Shown: positions 34,050 through 48,362, numbered from the stretch's first letter. The stretch is DNA of 64,000 nt from Rugalucina vietnamica (GCA_964017185.1 OZ024880.1:41134329-41198328); one strand, 5' to 3'. The notes: generated from the letters alone by a model not told the origin. Program-made: numbers and translations.

Positions 34050-35989
34050 TATCCTGAATGACCCATGCTGCATAAAAAGCACAGAAATGCTTGAATTTGG
34101 AAGAGAGACAATGTTCTTTTTTAAGCCATAGCTTTCGATAAAGAAACCAAATCCAGATAAGTATGAATGGACATCACTGTCGTTTCATCATCTTTAAGAA
34201 ACAACCTTTTTATTTTATTTTTATTATTAAATTATGCCACAAAGCATGTAAAATATGCCTCAAACATTTTGAAAATTGGTTCACAAATAAAAAAAAATGC
34301 ACACAGGTAAATAATTCAGTTTAAAAGGGATTTTTCCGTTGCGAAAATATAAGAAAGGGAAGAATAATAAAGTCTTGAATCTTTGATTTAGGCCATACGT
34401 CACGTAAAATTTCAGATCATACGTATATATTATTTTAATCGCACAATGATGGTATTAAAATGAAGGAGGATTCTTAATGTTATTGTGCCAGTTTAGTATT
34501 TATTTCGCTCTTTTTTTCCCTGCGGCTATAGTATTTGTGGTTCAGAAAACTTTAAAAATAGTGTTTTGTTTAAGATTCATTATATTATACGAAAATGGAA
34601 TAACTTTTCATCGAAAAGTTCAACGCATTAAAAAATATTAACTGATAAATGATATTAAATTTCTAAATGTGGTATGTCGCGCACATGTCCGAGATGCAAA
34701 TATATTTTTCTTTAGTAACTATTTTGACCACTGTCATTACCATTTTCCAAAGTTTTAAATTTCATTTTCCATATATGATTTTGTTACCCGTAAACTATTG
34801 AAAATAGAAGCATTTCGGGACAGACAAGAAGACCAAATTACATAACTTGATTTAATTTTCGCGGCGAATCAGAATGATCTTTTAATCTGACGTAAATCGA
34901 ACATAAATTTTAGACGAATGAAAGCAAAAGTGAGAGAAAGCAATATTTATTGCCCAAAGACGCAATAAATTTTCGGATAAAACTTCAAAACTCGAAAAGA
35001 AGCGGCAATTTCGAATTTCTTTTTTAAGCCCCCTGTCCAAAAAGAATGTCTTATCTCCCAAGAAGATGCAAGATTTACAACCAAAATATATCATTTTTGA
35101 ACAATAGGTCAGAACAGCTACTGTGAGATAAAAGAACATCACCCGCAGAAAAACAACGTACAACAAGATATTTTACTGATCTTACGAATCGTGTTATATA
35201 ATGCCCTAGTCCTATCTATAAGATCAAAAGATTTTTACCTGTGCGATCAAAGGTTTTCGAGGGGCCAATATTGTCCCCATTGTCCACGACAGACTAAAAA
35301 CAGGGTAATTACATCAAGATGGACAGTCCTTGGACCAAAGAAAAGCGATGTTCTAAGTACAATCTTCAACTCATCTTAGAATGATATAAAATTGATAATC
35401 AGATATTAAATTTTTACAACCTCAAATCCTGAGATAATAATCAGAATATTCCTCTGTTCTTCCATTTTATTCGCTCATTTAATATTTTACAACCTTTATT
35501 TAAGAGTTGTAAAGATTTAAATTATTCATAATACAGAGATGAACGTCTTGTTGACACGCTTCGGTTGACGTATATATGTGATATATGAATATGAAATTGT
35601 GTAAATTTCTCATTCGCTCATAATACTTGATGCTAAATTTAAAACAGTTTTCCTGATGCAGTTTTACTCGAGCATAAAATAGCTGGAAGTCAAATTCATC
35701 GTACAAGAAGGGCCGTCCTTTTTCACGCCTGGTTGGGACTACGTTTTTTGCATATACGGAGCATACATTGGAGAAAGGTTGACATTTCTTCTTCGTTTGT
35801 CAAATGGAACTCATCTTTTCTTACAGTGAGTGAATTTCTGTGGCGCATACTAATTAAGCCATACTTTACTTCAGTGAAATTTACTTCGATTTATGTAGGA
35901 CAGTAAATTGTAAAATTGGACTGGATGCTTTATTTACCTTCAATTGAATTAAATTTATCATAAAATATATTTATGATGTACTAAACGCG
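34050..35989. other. Lox5 upstream flank, no recognisable gene
   Basis: AT-rich, with no frame that looks like a conserved protein and no member of the repeat families listed here. As Hox upstream sequence it may hold enhancers, which cannot be recognised from one genome. Confidence 0.45.
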
Positions 35990-36215
35990 TATGAACAAAA
36001 CTGTGTTTTATTGGATTCACCACGTGACCTGACAAAGGAGATTGATTGGCTGGATTCCTACGTCACATGAATCATGGTGATACGAGTGAATGGAAATAGG
36101 GAAGAATAAAGTAGGTTTTACGACTTGTTGTATACTTTATCATTGTGTAGCATATTTGAACATTATACTTATCTTTGGCCATTTTTACTGATAAAAAATA
36201 TTGTGGTTTCAGAAA
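35990..36215 (+). promoter_or_regulatory. Candidate proximal promoter or 5' leader of Lox5
   Basis: Within 220 bp of the start codon lie CCACGTGACC (E box), GATTGATTGGCTGG (PBX/Hox-like site overlapping an inverted CCAAT) and CTACGTCACATG (CRE-like). Just before the ATG the sequence ACTGAT..TTGTGGTTTCAG resembles a branch point and splice acceptor, ending three bases before the ATG, and AAA|GTAGGT near 36110 could be a donor. So the leader may be spliced. All of this is motif reading only. Confidence 0.3.
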
Positions 36216-36810
36216 ATGAATGCGTATTACAATAACATTATGCCGGCACATATCGGGCCGGCAAACAGCGGACCCACGGAACTATATTACGGAAACGAAA
36301 ACAGTAAATTCGAAAATTTTCATAATCATAATTCAACAAATCAAAACATGTGCTTAGAAAACGAGAACCAAAACACTTACGGGGTGACAAATTTCTCTGG
36401 GTTTCCTCACCAGAATAATTTCGACAGATTAGGCCACAATGGACATACAAGACTTATGAATAACATCAATGCAAAGGAACCCTTTAACGGGAATATAAAC
36501 GGATACTACCAGTACCCAAACAGTTACATCAATTCGTGCAATGGAGACAATTCTCAAACAGCGGAACGTATGGCTCAATTCATGGAGGACAGAGTAATTA
36601 GTGATAGATTCAGTTTAAAATCGGAGGACAATTGTATACCTACCCCTCCCCCTACTTATTCCCCTCATGAACATTCTTTCAATAACAATTCACACCCAGG
36701 ACTTTCGCCAGAATTGAGTCATCCAAACCTGAATACTAGTCCTACGTTACCACAACATTGTAACAGTATGATGTCAAGCAGTATGTACCCGTGGATGCGA
36801 CAGATTCCAG
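36216..36810 (+). CDS. Lox5: Hox transcription factor Lox5, coding exon 1
   Basis: Encodes residues 1-198 of a 299-residue central-class Hox protein, a nuclear DNA-binding regulator of anterior-posterior identity. The start ATG has A at -3 and opens an Asn-rich, poorly ordered N-terminal region. A proline-rich stretch (PTPPPTYSPHEH) lies at about residues 145-156. The hexapeptide core YPWM, which contacts the PBC/Exd cofactor, is at 191-194, close to the exon end, as is usual for Hox genes. The exon ends at CCA G|GTTTGT (phase 1). The donor is weaker than consensus, but exon 2 begins with the matching phase. An ORF reading continues into the intron to 37055; that tail lacks conservation features and is intronic. 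The assignment to Lox5 rests on exon 2. Confidence 0.93.
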
Positions 36811-38200
36811 GTTTGTATACATTGTATTTTTGTCATTTATCATGCTTCTCTTTACGTTGTATTTTTGTCATTTATTATGCCTCTCTTTACATTGTGTTTA
36901 TGCACTGTATTTTGCTTCTTTCATGGCAATGCCAAATATTACATTCCACCAAATCATGTATGTTCATTGATTTGCTATCTTGTACGGGGTCTGTTGTTGT
37001 TGAAGTTCAAATATTTATCAGTCATGTAGATCTGCATGTTTTAACTTTCCGTTGATTCTGGTTGCGAAAATGCGTTCTTGTGTGCATTACCGTTCTTGTG
37101 TGCATTTCTTTAGATAGAAATTAAGTTTACTTTTGTTTTAATTTCGTAGTTTTAATTTTACAACATGCATGTTTAAATGGCGTTTTAGTGGTTGGTTTTC
37201 CAGATCATTTTATTTGCTTGCTGTGTAATGCTGTTTTGAAAATTCATCATTCTTGAAAATGCTTCCGATCCGATTCTTATGAACGGACTTTTGACGTCTA
37301 GTTTTTCGATTGGTATTTCCTTGACAATGTTTTGGTCCTGTTTTGCTTTTGATATTATACTCGCATATTTCTTTTACTTATTTCCACTTGAAAGCGACGC
37401 GCATGAGCCAAACATATGTTTTAGTACCACTGTTTTATTATATTTACATTCATAAAATATCATGTTGAGGTGTTTTAGTACACAGACTGACTATAAAACT
37501 CATATTATAAAGACATTCATCAAAAAAACATAGCCGCAAGATTATCTATTACTGTGATTATTATATATTTGAAATATACAGCATAATACTTACGATTTAC
37601 GTCAGAAATATGAGAATGTTAATAATTATTATTATTAAACCATTTTTCTTTTCCTTGGAATTTATGATAGATTTATTTATAATGAACGAAGAAACCGGTA
37701 ATCCGCCATTTGCTGTCTGAACAAAAATAACCCATCTCTTTGACCGGTAAAAAATTGTCTTGAAACTTGAACACTGAGAAAATATGTTTTTTATGTCGCC
37801 GAATAATTACATAATATACAGTCAAACTTGCACATATACACGCATAAAAAAATTCCAATTTTATAATTCTCTTCACATCCGTTTTATTATATATATATTT
37901 TATATTTTTCGGTATCACCTGGTGAATTTGCATGGTCTATGCTTGTAAAACAATACCCTTACATCTGATTAAGATTTTTAGATATTGCGTAAAAGCTGTT
38001 TTGTAAAACCACATAATACTTCAAGCGAATCAGTGATGTTAATTTTTGCTTTGTTTAGTTATTCATTTTGTCTAGACTACTGTTCTGGCATATATTTACT
38101 TATGTATACTACACACAACCTGAGTTAGAAAATATTTTCATTATGTCCAGATGAAAAAATATAGATTTTTACTTTTGCCCAAAAACAAAGATTGAAACTA

Positions 38201-38390
38201 CCTCGGCAGAAAATCGGTTCCTGTGAAGCAAAATATTGTTTAAAATATGAAACTTCGGAATTGCCTCGAAAATCGTGTTCTAAATTCGGCAGAAACCTCG
38301 GCAGAAAATCGGTTCCTGTGAAGCAAAATATTGTTTAAAATATGAAACTTCGGAATTGCCTCGAAAATCGTGTTCTAAATTCGGTAGACA
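38201..38390 (+). repeat. Tandem duplication, 2 x 95 bp
   Basis: CCTCGGCAGAAAATCGGTTC.. starts at 38201 and again at 38296. The copies look identical apart from the last bases (TCGGCAG against TCGGTAG), so the event is recent. Confidence 0.95.
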
Positions 38391-38760
38391 CTATGTATAC
38401 AAGTGTGTCTATACCAAGAAAAGAGAGAAATCTTGCCATGTTACCCCAAGAATCAGTAAATTACTTGAAAAGTTTTGCATAATTTAAAAGATTACGGAAA
38501 TTGATCGAGGGCAACGGGAAATAGACAATTACTTGGTGCTTTGAAATGTGCAATGTAAATCGGAAAGAGTGAACTAAGTAATTTTGAATAATGCATGCAT
38601 TTGTCTGGAAAAAGTCTTTAAGACTTTCACAATTCTTCTCTCAAAATGTTAATAGTCACAACACAGATTTCCGCAATTGTTACGTTTTATATACATGATG
38701 CATACAACATTTCCTTGTCAGCTGATTGGGTTCAATGGTCTAGACTTTTTGTCGAGGAAA

Positions 38761-39026
38761 CCATCTTCAGGAAAACATATCTGTGCAAAATATACCCCCT
38801 TAAACCCCACTTTTAAATAGAAAAAATGGGGTTTGCAGGAGTATACCTAATTTTCTTACTTTTGATCCAAAACAATACATTGTGGATACACGTTAGAACC
38901 GCCTGGTGTACCCACGATCTAAGTTTTGAACACAAATGTTGAGAATATCAAAAATTTTCCAATTTAATTTTCAATTCTAAACGCTAAACAAATCTCGGTA
39001 CATAGCATGGGCACGTTTTCGTAATG
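38761..39026 (+). mobile_element. F2 MITE in Lox5 intron
   Basis: Left CATCTTCAGGAAAACAT, right GGGCACGTTTTCGTAATG. The central palindrome is reduced: GAACCGCCTGG is followed directly by GTACCCACGATC. Diverged, older copy. Confidence 0.8.
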
Positions 39027-39761
39027 CCAAGTTCGTTCCCGTCTGATCTGGAATTTCAAATGTAAACGTCTGTGACAATTCCTGCTTTCGGTATCGACTC
39101 TGGGACGAACAAATTGACAGCGCACCGGCTACATGTATCATAATGCATTACACTACATAACCCAAACATGGTCATATTTCAAATTCTCTGCTGAATCAAA
39201 TTATTGAAATGAAGTACGTTTACGGCTGAATTTTATTACAATACAGTGGCAAACATACAATCATTCTGTCACCGAGGCGACACACTCTATATTTATAATG
39301 ACAAATTGTTTTCTAACGCGAAAAGATGGATAGTTTTACGCTCGATTTTACGAAAGTTTTCAATTTTAATTAACAAATACGTATGGCTAATTACATATTT
39401 TTGCATGTCGCTGGATAACACATTTTCTACAGAATCAAATGTTGACCATATGTTCCTTCAAACGTCTTCACTTTGCCAAAGGGCTGACAGAATTCCGCTC
39501 AAGTTGAAAATACAATGTAGGGTTGCAAGACAGAACTTGCTTATTTGTTCGATAAGCAAAATTGTATAAATACCGGCAAACTATATTTATGATCAGATGA
39601 AACCACAATTAACACAAGACGTAAACTACCATAAGGCATGAACACTTCATGTGCAATGTTATCATGTATGTACTGCTTTGCGTTGTAATCTTGTTTGTTC
39701 TGGATCACATAACTGTTTCTTTCTTCCTTCTTTCAATATTTTCAAAAATAACGATGTCCTT

Positions 39762-39767
<6 letters not shown>

Positions 39768-39794
<27 letters not shown>
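39768..39794 (+). repeat. Poly-A tract
   Basis: A single-base run inside the Lox5 intron. Frames reading through it are not genes. Confidence 0.95.
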
Positions 39795-40205
39795 CTTCAA
39801 AGAGACTTAAATTTTGATCCTGTAGTTACTCATCACAGCTGTGTGTGGACATTTGATGCAGTTATAAAAATGTTGCCGTTTGCAATTTCTAAGGTTTTTG
39901 TAAGAAATTGCATTATTCTATACTTATTTTCCTCATAAACAAACTATTGCATTTCCATGTCGCGTGACTGTTCACAACAATGAGATATTCTAATATTTTT
40001 TCTGTATATAGTTTTGGCTTATTTCGACTAAAATGTTTGAATGACAAAACTAGGCACATATAGCTTTTTACTTATTTTATCTTGACACATTTCTTCTTTT
40101 TGTTTTATCAATTTTTGTTTTATCAACGACTTACTTTAGGTTCTACTTCTATTCTCTTCAGTTTTCTTCATATTTGAACATGAAAACTGAATTATTCTCA
40201 TTCAT

Positions 40206-40426
40206 CATCAGGAAAACATGTCCGAGTAATCTTTTACCCCCTTGAACCCCACTTTCATATAGTAAAACAGGGGTATGCAGGGGTATACCTATTTTTCTAA
40301 TTTTTGCTCCAAAGTGACATAGATTGCGGGTACACGTTAGAACCGCCTCGGCAAAAATATAAAAAATTTTCAGCTGAAAATTGCTAAAAATATCTCTGTT
40401 TATTGCATGGGCAAGTTTTCGTAATG
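40206..40426 (+). mobile_element. F2 MITE in Lox5 intron
   Basis: CATCAGGAAAACATGTCC to GGGCAAGTTTTCGTAATG, with the right arm of the central palindrome deleted after GAACCGCCTCGGC. Confidence 0.85.
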
Positions 40427-40626
40427 TTTCATTTGCGCAACCGTTCATGAACATTATTCGACACTTTTTTTAAATTCTAATCCTAAGTTATTAAAACTAC
40501 AATTCTTGACTATACACACATTTTGTCCTTTTTAACAACATAATGTTTGAAAATAATTATAAAACATCATTTCAAAATGCCAGAGCGTACCATACTCGTA
40601 CATTCATATATGTGTTTATATCCGGA

Positions 40627-40627
40627 A

Positions 40628-40665
<38 letters not shown>
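40627..40665 (+). repeat. (AAT)n microsatellite
   Basis: About thirteen AAT units in the Lox5 intron. Confidence 0.97.
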
Positions 40666-40668
<3 letters not shown>

Positions 40669-43600
40669 CCACTATTGATTTATAATTTTCTTTGCAAATT
40701 TGTGCCTTTCTGTCAAAAATGTTCTGTGATTTTACATTGTGATAAAAAATTGTTTCATGAAATCCTTGGACTTTCTATTCTTCAGTATTTGCTTTATTGT
40801 TGGCTCCGAGTCGATATATTTTTGTGCATAGGTCTGAATAAATACCTCGAAACGCGGTGATTCCATCCCGACGTGACGGACAAAAACGGCTACAAATTTC
40901 ATCTCTGGGCTACATTTTTGTTGCCAAATTTCCCTGTGTCCACGAAAAATTGGACCATGTATACCGCCACAAATTGCCTTGTTTTGAATTAATTTATTGG
41001 AACCTGTCGATTTATTCTCTTTCAACAAAATTATAAACTTGCCTTGGACCACGTACTCATTTTTATCATATGCTAATTGTGTTCCAGTGGCTTTTATTCC
41101 TGTTTTATTTCATCGAACCCATAAAATCGACAGGAGACGTGCCTATATTCAGCTTCTAACAAACTTTCAACGAGCGTAAAATTTGCCCCTAAAAATGTCC
41201 TTTAAATCATTTTTATGGCCCGGCTACTGATTCGAGCGGCTCAAGATTCCCATTCATTCGAATTATTTGAAACGAACATCAAAAACGTATGTTTCCTTCT
41301 AGAAACATGTGTGAAAATTAGAAAAGGCCAAGTGTTGATGTTTTCGTTTTCTGTGAAATGAATGCGGACAGTATTTCTTCTGTTTTCTGAGTCTTTTTAA
41401 CGTCACATGAAAACTGACCGCGCAGAGATTAATGTATTTTCATTTTGTAAACGGATATTTGGTTCTACGGCATAAAATTGTGGTCATGCTTATACTTCTC
41501 ATATTACAAGCCAAAGTTTATAGGAACTAGATATTTTTTTTTTTTTCAATTCTGTCCTTTAACAGAATTTAAAAACGTTACACTTCTGCAAAATTAAATG
41601 TATACATTCATTATATATCATAAGGTTATGCCATAATTAATAATAATTTTAATTCTGGACGTTTAAACTCTAAAGGAAATTCAGCTGAATGCAAATAACA
41701 CTATAATGGAGTGTAGTCCTAGAATAAATTAGTATTTAATTTACATTTTCCATCGTTCGGCATTTCACGCAACAACACAACGTTATGGTATTCTCTGCCG
41801 TTATATTATTTCATGTATAAACCGAACTGGTTTTAGGCTATAAAAAGTACTGTACGGAAAACCGAAATCCCATAGGACGAAAAATATATCATTTCATAAA
41901 TACAATGTACGCAACTTAAAAATACAATGGACGTAATTTGTGAATCTATTGTTGAAATAATTAAAGTATAATAAGATTATTATTTATCTATTTATTATGG
42001 TGCTGGTTGTTAAAGCACTAGAGTACCACAAATAAAATTCCATACCTTTAGAGGGGAAAAAATATATAGTTAAATAAGTAGCGTATTCGTTCTAATTTAC
42101 GCACACATGAATATATTATGAAATTCAGTTTGCAGGGGCTTGTTTTCTTTAAATTTGAACTGTCTTCCTTTACGGCATAACATGATCATTTCAGTGATCA
42201 GTAAAAACAAATAAAATGAAAATTATTTCTGTAATTAAAAGTAGGCCTACCGTTTCTAGGGCATTACAGTACACCACATGTTTGAAAATTAGGTGGGAAT
42301 TGTTCATTTCGTATTTTAAGAAATGGCGCGTTTCCGAGTCCATGACTGTGAGTATCTTTCTTTAAAATGTTTGGGCTCATGCTTGCGACTTTTTTATGAA
42401 TGATATCACCTGTTTATAGTTACTGTGAGCCTGTTGACATTGTATATGAGACAGTTTGCTCTAATCTAGTTTTATTATCTGCTGTAATTTTCATCGTTTT
42501 TTGTTAAAATTAATGCTAAATCAAGTCATATTCACTCCAGATTGTGCAGATATCCATTGTTAGGTTAAAATATTTCATTTGGTAACTGACACTTTAAAAT
42601 GTCGATATACATTAACATTTAACAATATTTAAAATTCGTAATACGAAGTAAGTACGGATTGTAAGTGTAAGTATCATTTTAAAAGTTGTTGAATTTAATT
42701 TCACGGGCACTTTACCGCCAGTCGGTCATTCATGGTTTCAAATAACGAAGTAACACTTCACGAGACAAAATCCTATTGAGGAATTGTCAACAACATCGTA
42801 AAACAGATAAACAGATTTCTCCATTTTACTCATCTGAAATTGATAAATGGGTGTATTTATTTCACCGTTGAGCGGATTTGTCCATCAGTGGTTATGATGC
42901 TATTATGTTATCAGTTGGATGAAAATGCGGATTCGTATTGTCCCATCTGATGTAGACCTAATCAAGTTTACATTGTTTGAAGCTTATCAACGCAAAGACA
43001 GCAGCATTATGTTTTGCACAAAACGTGCATCTTCTTGAAAATACATTATACATACTCGTGACTTGCATATTAAATCACTGAGTGGAAAGCCATTGGCATA
43101 ATTATGAGAAGTACTTTCGGGGTCACCGTAGAAAGTATGAAAAATAAATACAATGTACGTAACCGGATGTCCCTTTCTCACAATCTAAATGGTATCGGTA
43201 GCATGGAATAAACCGAAATACTGTACATTTTAGCTAGAGCATATAAAGAAATGTTTTCATAAATCTGCTCCATTAATGTTTTGATTTTAAAAACTGATAG
43301 GCATTGATTCGACGAAACGTTGCAGCATCAAATGAAAAATCTATATCGGGCTTTGCACACGCACACTCATTGGTGGTGATGAGTTTTTCGAAATGCAAAA
43401 CATCGAGACCAAAGAATGTATTTTCCATATGAACAGATCCGAACTCATTATTACAAAGATGATATATAAGGTAGAAAATTCAATAATGGTTGAAGTAAAA
43501 GATGATTCCAAATCTTTTTGAAGTTTTAGCTTTTGTTCCAGTTCCTTTTGAACAGCGAATATTCAATCAATTTAACAAAACGAGGCTAAAAGTTGTCTGT

Positions 43601-45016
43601 TGAATAACAGAAAATAAATAATAAATCATATTGAATCTCATTTTTACTGTTTTATTCCCTTCAGGGATGCATAATTTTAACAAAAATGATGTATAGCAAT
43701 CAGTACTCTATTGGATTGTTTTAAAGGTCATTCGTTCATGTTATGCATGTATAATATGCTCGGGTAGTAGAACTTGCATTTGGTATGAAAACAACATTTA
43801 TTTGAGAGCAACTGAAAATCTTAAACACGAAAATTGATGTAAGATCGTGCTTGCTTTGAAGTTGAGAGCTTTACAAAGGGAGTTAATCATCTGAATGTAA
43901 TAGCGATAGTGTTGTGCCCCTTTGATTTTAGACCACTAAACTATGTCAAAACTCCATTGCCGAATGTATGGAGTTGAAGGTCAAATAATCGAACCAAGGC
44001 CTCTGTCGTATCAGAGGCTTAAATGCGCTATTCGGCTGTCATTTTATTCCATTTCAAAGGCAATTTGCTGACCTAAAATCACGAAGTTTTATAGAAGGTT
44101 AGGGTCTTTCTTTTTGCCCATAAGCCTGTGATTCTTTTTGTTAATTGATATCGCCAAAGTCGTAAATTACATAATAACTGAATAGATTTCAACTCTTTTT
44201 TTTTATTTTAAGGCATTTTGAATTCCTGACTTTCATAATAAGGTTTATAATGACAATAAAATCTTGATTAGAATTATGTCATCAAAAACTATATTCTCAT
44301 ATTGTGGTAGTCAAGAGGTGTAGAAACTGCACCTATCATGGCTAAATATATCTATGTCTGACGATTTTACTGTCTTGGAATTTCAAAACACAAGACAATT
44401 TCAGAATTTACTTTTAGTTTAAAGTCTCTGGTTGGACTAAGCAATTACTTAAAATATAACACTAGATAGGCCCCGCTGATTCGTATTTAAGGTTTCGCAA
44501 ACTAACCAGACGAAACACAAGAGTTCAAGTTCCTAAACAAAGATTTTAATTTCGAATCTCGATAATTGTAAATAATTTTGAAGTGTGAAGTTACGTATTT
44601 CTTTGATGTTTTGAAAAGAGTTGTAAAATTGGCCTTCAGATAAACCCAAAATTAGACTGGTGTGTGGATAGACTATTGTTTCTTTTTACAACTCGTATTG
44701 TGCAAAATCACTGGATGTTTAAAATACCGTAGTAAATCTTTGGATTTTCGTAGATAGTTCACTATGTTTTTGACAAGGTCAGGATCCCAGTTGCCTTTGA
44801 TGTTATTTTTGCTAAGTAAGTTATTTAATCGGCGACAGCTATATATGGTTTCCAGCCATTTCGTACCCAGGACAATGCCCTGCGCGTGAATAAATTGGGC
44901 ACGAAATGACCAGTTAGCCTTTTGGTTGTCCTGTATTCATGTCAGTTTACTAGCACATGCATAAAAGTTTCAGAGGATTTTTTTTTCTTTCTCCCCGTTT
45001 TTGCTTGAGTGGAGAG

Positions 45017-45298
45017 CATTACAATAACTTGCCCATGCTATAGATCGAGATTTTTTGGTTGCAAACTTGAATGAAAGTTTTCACTGGAAAAATTTCGATA
45101 TTTTTTCAGTAATGTTTTTGCTTAAAGCATAGATTGTGGCTACACGCTAGAACCGACTCGACGAGGCGGTTCAAACGTGTACCCACAATCTTCGTTTTGG
45201 AGCAAAAATAAGAAAAAATGTTTAGCCCTGTATACCCTAGTTTTACTATAGAGGGGTTATACATTTCACGGACTTGCATGTTCAGGATGATCCTGATG
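45017..45298 (-). mobile_element. F2 MITE in Lox5 intron
   Basis: Minus copy from CATTACAATAACTTGCCC to the worn GCATGTTCAGGATGATCCTG end. The central arms GAACCGACTCG-ACGAGGCGGTTC are kept at about 45150-45175. Confidence 0.83.
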
Positions 45299-45425
45299 GC
45301 AAATCAGTTGCACGGGATCAAAACAACACGGATTCATCAATTATGCGAATTTGCTTACTATGCCAGTCACTTGTTATATTACGCACGGTCGTAGAGGCTC
45401 GTAGACTGCAGTCGAGTCGGCATGC

Positions 45426-45629
45426 AATTACGAAAACTTGCCCATGCAATAATTAGAGATTTTTTTGAGCTTTTAAAATTGATAACTTTCTTATTTTTGC
45501 TCAAAACATAGATCGTGGGTACCTACAATCTATGTTTTGGAGCAAAAATAAGAAAGACAGGTATACCCCTGTAAACCCCACAATTACTATATAAGTGGGG
45601 TATGAGGGGTCATGTTTTCTTTGATGATG
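45426..45629 (-). mobile_element. F2 MITE in Lox5 intron, palindrome centre lost
   Basis: ATTACGAAAACTTGCCCATG at the left, ATGTTTTCTTTGATGATG at the right. AGATCGTGGGTACC is followed directly by TACAATCTATG, so the GAACCGCC centre was deleted. It lies only 130 bp from the previous copy in the same orientation. Confidence 0.83.
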
Positions 45630-46354
45630 TTGCATTCTTTAAAGAACCCATTCTACATGCAGAATAAGCACAACAATGTAAAAAAAAATCACAACAATGT
45701 TTGTCCGAACATTTAGGACTTCACAACAAAAGTACTGCGCATGCTCAGAAATGGGAACACAACACAACACCTGTGTAAGTAAGACCACATGAAAGCAACA
45801 TGTATGTGGGTTAATGTATGTTGGCTTTCACCAATAATATGATAAATGGAAAACATCGAACAAACAGGCCGCTAAGACAAAAATGAATTTATCATAGTTT
45901 TCTGTATATAAATGTAGATCCCAACACGTGTTTAATATGTTTAGCCCTATATCAAATTGATGAAATATGTAGGAAATGTTGCGGTCTGGCTTCCAAGGTC
46001 AGGAAAGAGTCAAACCGTACAAAACACTTTTCTGAAGTTAAAAATGATTACATAGGCAAAGAAATCGAAAATGTTTTATTTTTGTATAACTTTAAATAAA
46101 GCATTAATACTTATTTGCATACAACAATGATGTTGATACTAATAATAATAATGATGATAATAATAATAATAATGGATGTATGCGTGGAATTTTTAGTAAG
46201 AAATAATAATTTTATGTTATGAACTTATTTTCAATGCTAAATGCTCGCACCTAAAATTAAAATGAATCTACTCCCAGAACGCTGACATTTAAATAAAACA
46301 CAAAAGCAAAATACGTAAAACGGAAAAAAGAAGATTACAAAACTAATGCACTGA

Positions 46355-46355
46355 C

Positions 46356-46403
<48 letters not shown>
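46355..46403 (+). repeat. (ATT)n microsatellite
   Basis: About sixteen ATT units. The minus-strand poly-Asn frame is an artefact of this tract. An imperfect (AAT)n lies nearby at 46136-46172. Confidence 0.97.
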
Positions 46404-46406
<3 letters not shown>

Positions 46407-48285
46407 GATTTTTTCCTTCAATATCACCACATATGGCAGTTGACAAAATGCTCATTTATTAGTAAGCAAAATTAATTTAGATGACTTAGCATGTATTTGA
46501 AAATTGAATTTATGAAAAATTATAACTACTGAACAACTGAAAGTGAATGTGACCTTTTTAAATTTAGACATAACTTCCTAAAACTGACTTGAAACCCGCA
46601 CATAAATTAAAGTGTTGATCTTGCTGTCCCCTCCAGGTTATTTTCACGCTAATAACTGATTTATGTGTCGGTTGATTTTAAACAGTAATTTTTCCTTATC
46701 GGGAATTCATATATCTGGAAGATATTGTAAAGGATCTCGGAAGAAAATATAGGTTTTCCGCCCAAAGTTTGAGTGTTTCTGGCAGCTTCTGTGTTAATCT
46801 TATAGAAAAAATGTTGCATTCTCCGTAAAATAAAAGGTTTGTTTAATGCAACAACATGGCGGAAACCTTTTGATGTTACATACCTGAAGCATAAATCTGT
46901 GCCAAAGGGGGAGGGGGTCAGATTTTTTTTAAAAATTATTTTGTCAGAAAACATCTTGTTTGCCATAGAATATCAAGAAAATACTACAATATGCTTATTG
47001 CAACCTAAAATAGTGGGTAGAAACTATTTATGGACTAATTACTGGTACATCATGTTTATCTGATTTATAATTCTGAATAACACTGCCCATCACTTTTGCA
47101 AAAACCTGTACCTTAAATATACTATGCAAAAATATTAAGCAACTTTTACTTTGAACAGTGACTCCATATGGTTTGTAGACATTAGGGAAGTTCTTCTGAC
47201 AGAGCCTTGCATGTATCGAATTAAGGTAAAACCAATAGTTGTGTGTTGCTAATGTAACGTTAGGTTTTAAGTCCACGGACGCACATCTCAAATACAACAT
47301 AAACCGTCAAAAATGGAGAAACATATTTTGCACAGTATATTTATATGCATTGTAAGGTGTACACTTAATGTGTTTACCTATTAAAATAGGACAGATAGTC
47401 TGTTCATTCAGGTAGAACATACATATACAGTATATTTCCATAGCCTTGGTACATTACAAATAATAGAGCTGAGCCCATTTATCGGTTTTTGGGCTTTTTG
47501 ACAGCCTTCCCCCCCTTGCCCAAACATGACATTTAGATATCATATGTCCTTTACAAAAACACAGTTGTGTTCAAAATATTTTGATTGGGCAAGGGTGGGA
47601 ACGTGGACTTATAAAAAGTTTCCTATTTCCTATATGCTCCTATATGAAATTCAAAGATTTTGTCCAATTTTTAAAATAGTAACTTCTTGACTTACACACA
47701 ACATTACATGTCTAAATACAACAGAAACTTACTTTTCGACTGTAATAAACTTCATTTAAGTGCCTGGAACTTGAGATTTTGAAGATTTCTTGGGCAATCT
47801 CACTAAAGAAATCTTCCGAGATCCTTTTGTATTATCTTTGTAAAACATTGTAAATCTTGTACGAACCGTATGTTCTGGTCGAAAGATTGTCCGGTAACAA
47901 GTACCCATGGGCTAAAATTTCTATTGTTACATGAAAAGTCAAATGTGGTTTAGTTACGGTGATTTTATGGTCCTTTTCGCACTTTACTATCAATTAACTC
48001 TCCATTTTCTCACCATTTTTTTTTCCTTCAGCCATTAAACATTAACGATGATGATTTCGTCTTTATTTCATTAGCCGTTAGATGCTGTTTTATGACCGTT
48101 AAACGTCTATTTACCACCAGACACATAATTTGCTTTAATTGTCATGCTATTGAAATAATAACGGAAAAATTGGTAAATTTAATTTTAGTTATAAAATATT
48201 ATATAAGGTTTGAAAGACGCATACTATGCAAGTCATGCAACTCAACGCAGAATAAAACGGTTAAAATATCTATTTTGTTTATTTA

Positions 48286-48354
<69 letters not shown>

Positions 48355-48362
48355 TTTTTTTT
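48286..48362 (+). repeat. Compound (TTA)n(TA)n(T)n repeat
   Basis: Three simple repeats in series, about 460 bp before the Lox5 homeobox exon. Confidence 0.97.

Noticed and set aside
36811-37055. Continuation of the Lox5 exon 1 frame
   Set aside because: After CCAG|GT the peptide becomes hydrophobic and repetitive (LYIVFMHCILL), unlike any Hox protein, and the phase to exon 2 fits only the donor at 36811.
46237-46455. Minus-strand frame with a poly-Asn run, and the Lys-rich frame at 15487-15687
   Set aside because: Products of the (ATT)n and A-rich simple repeats.
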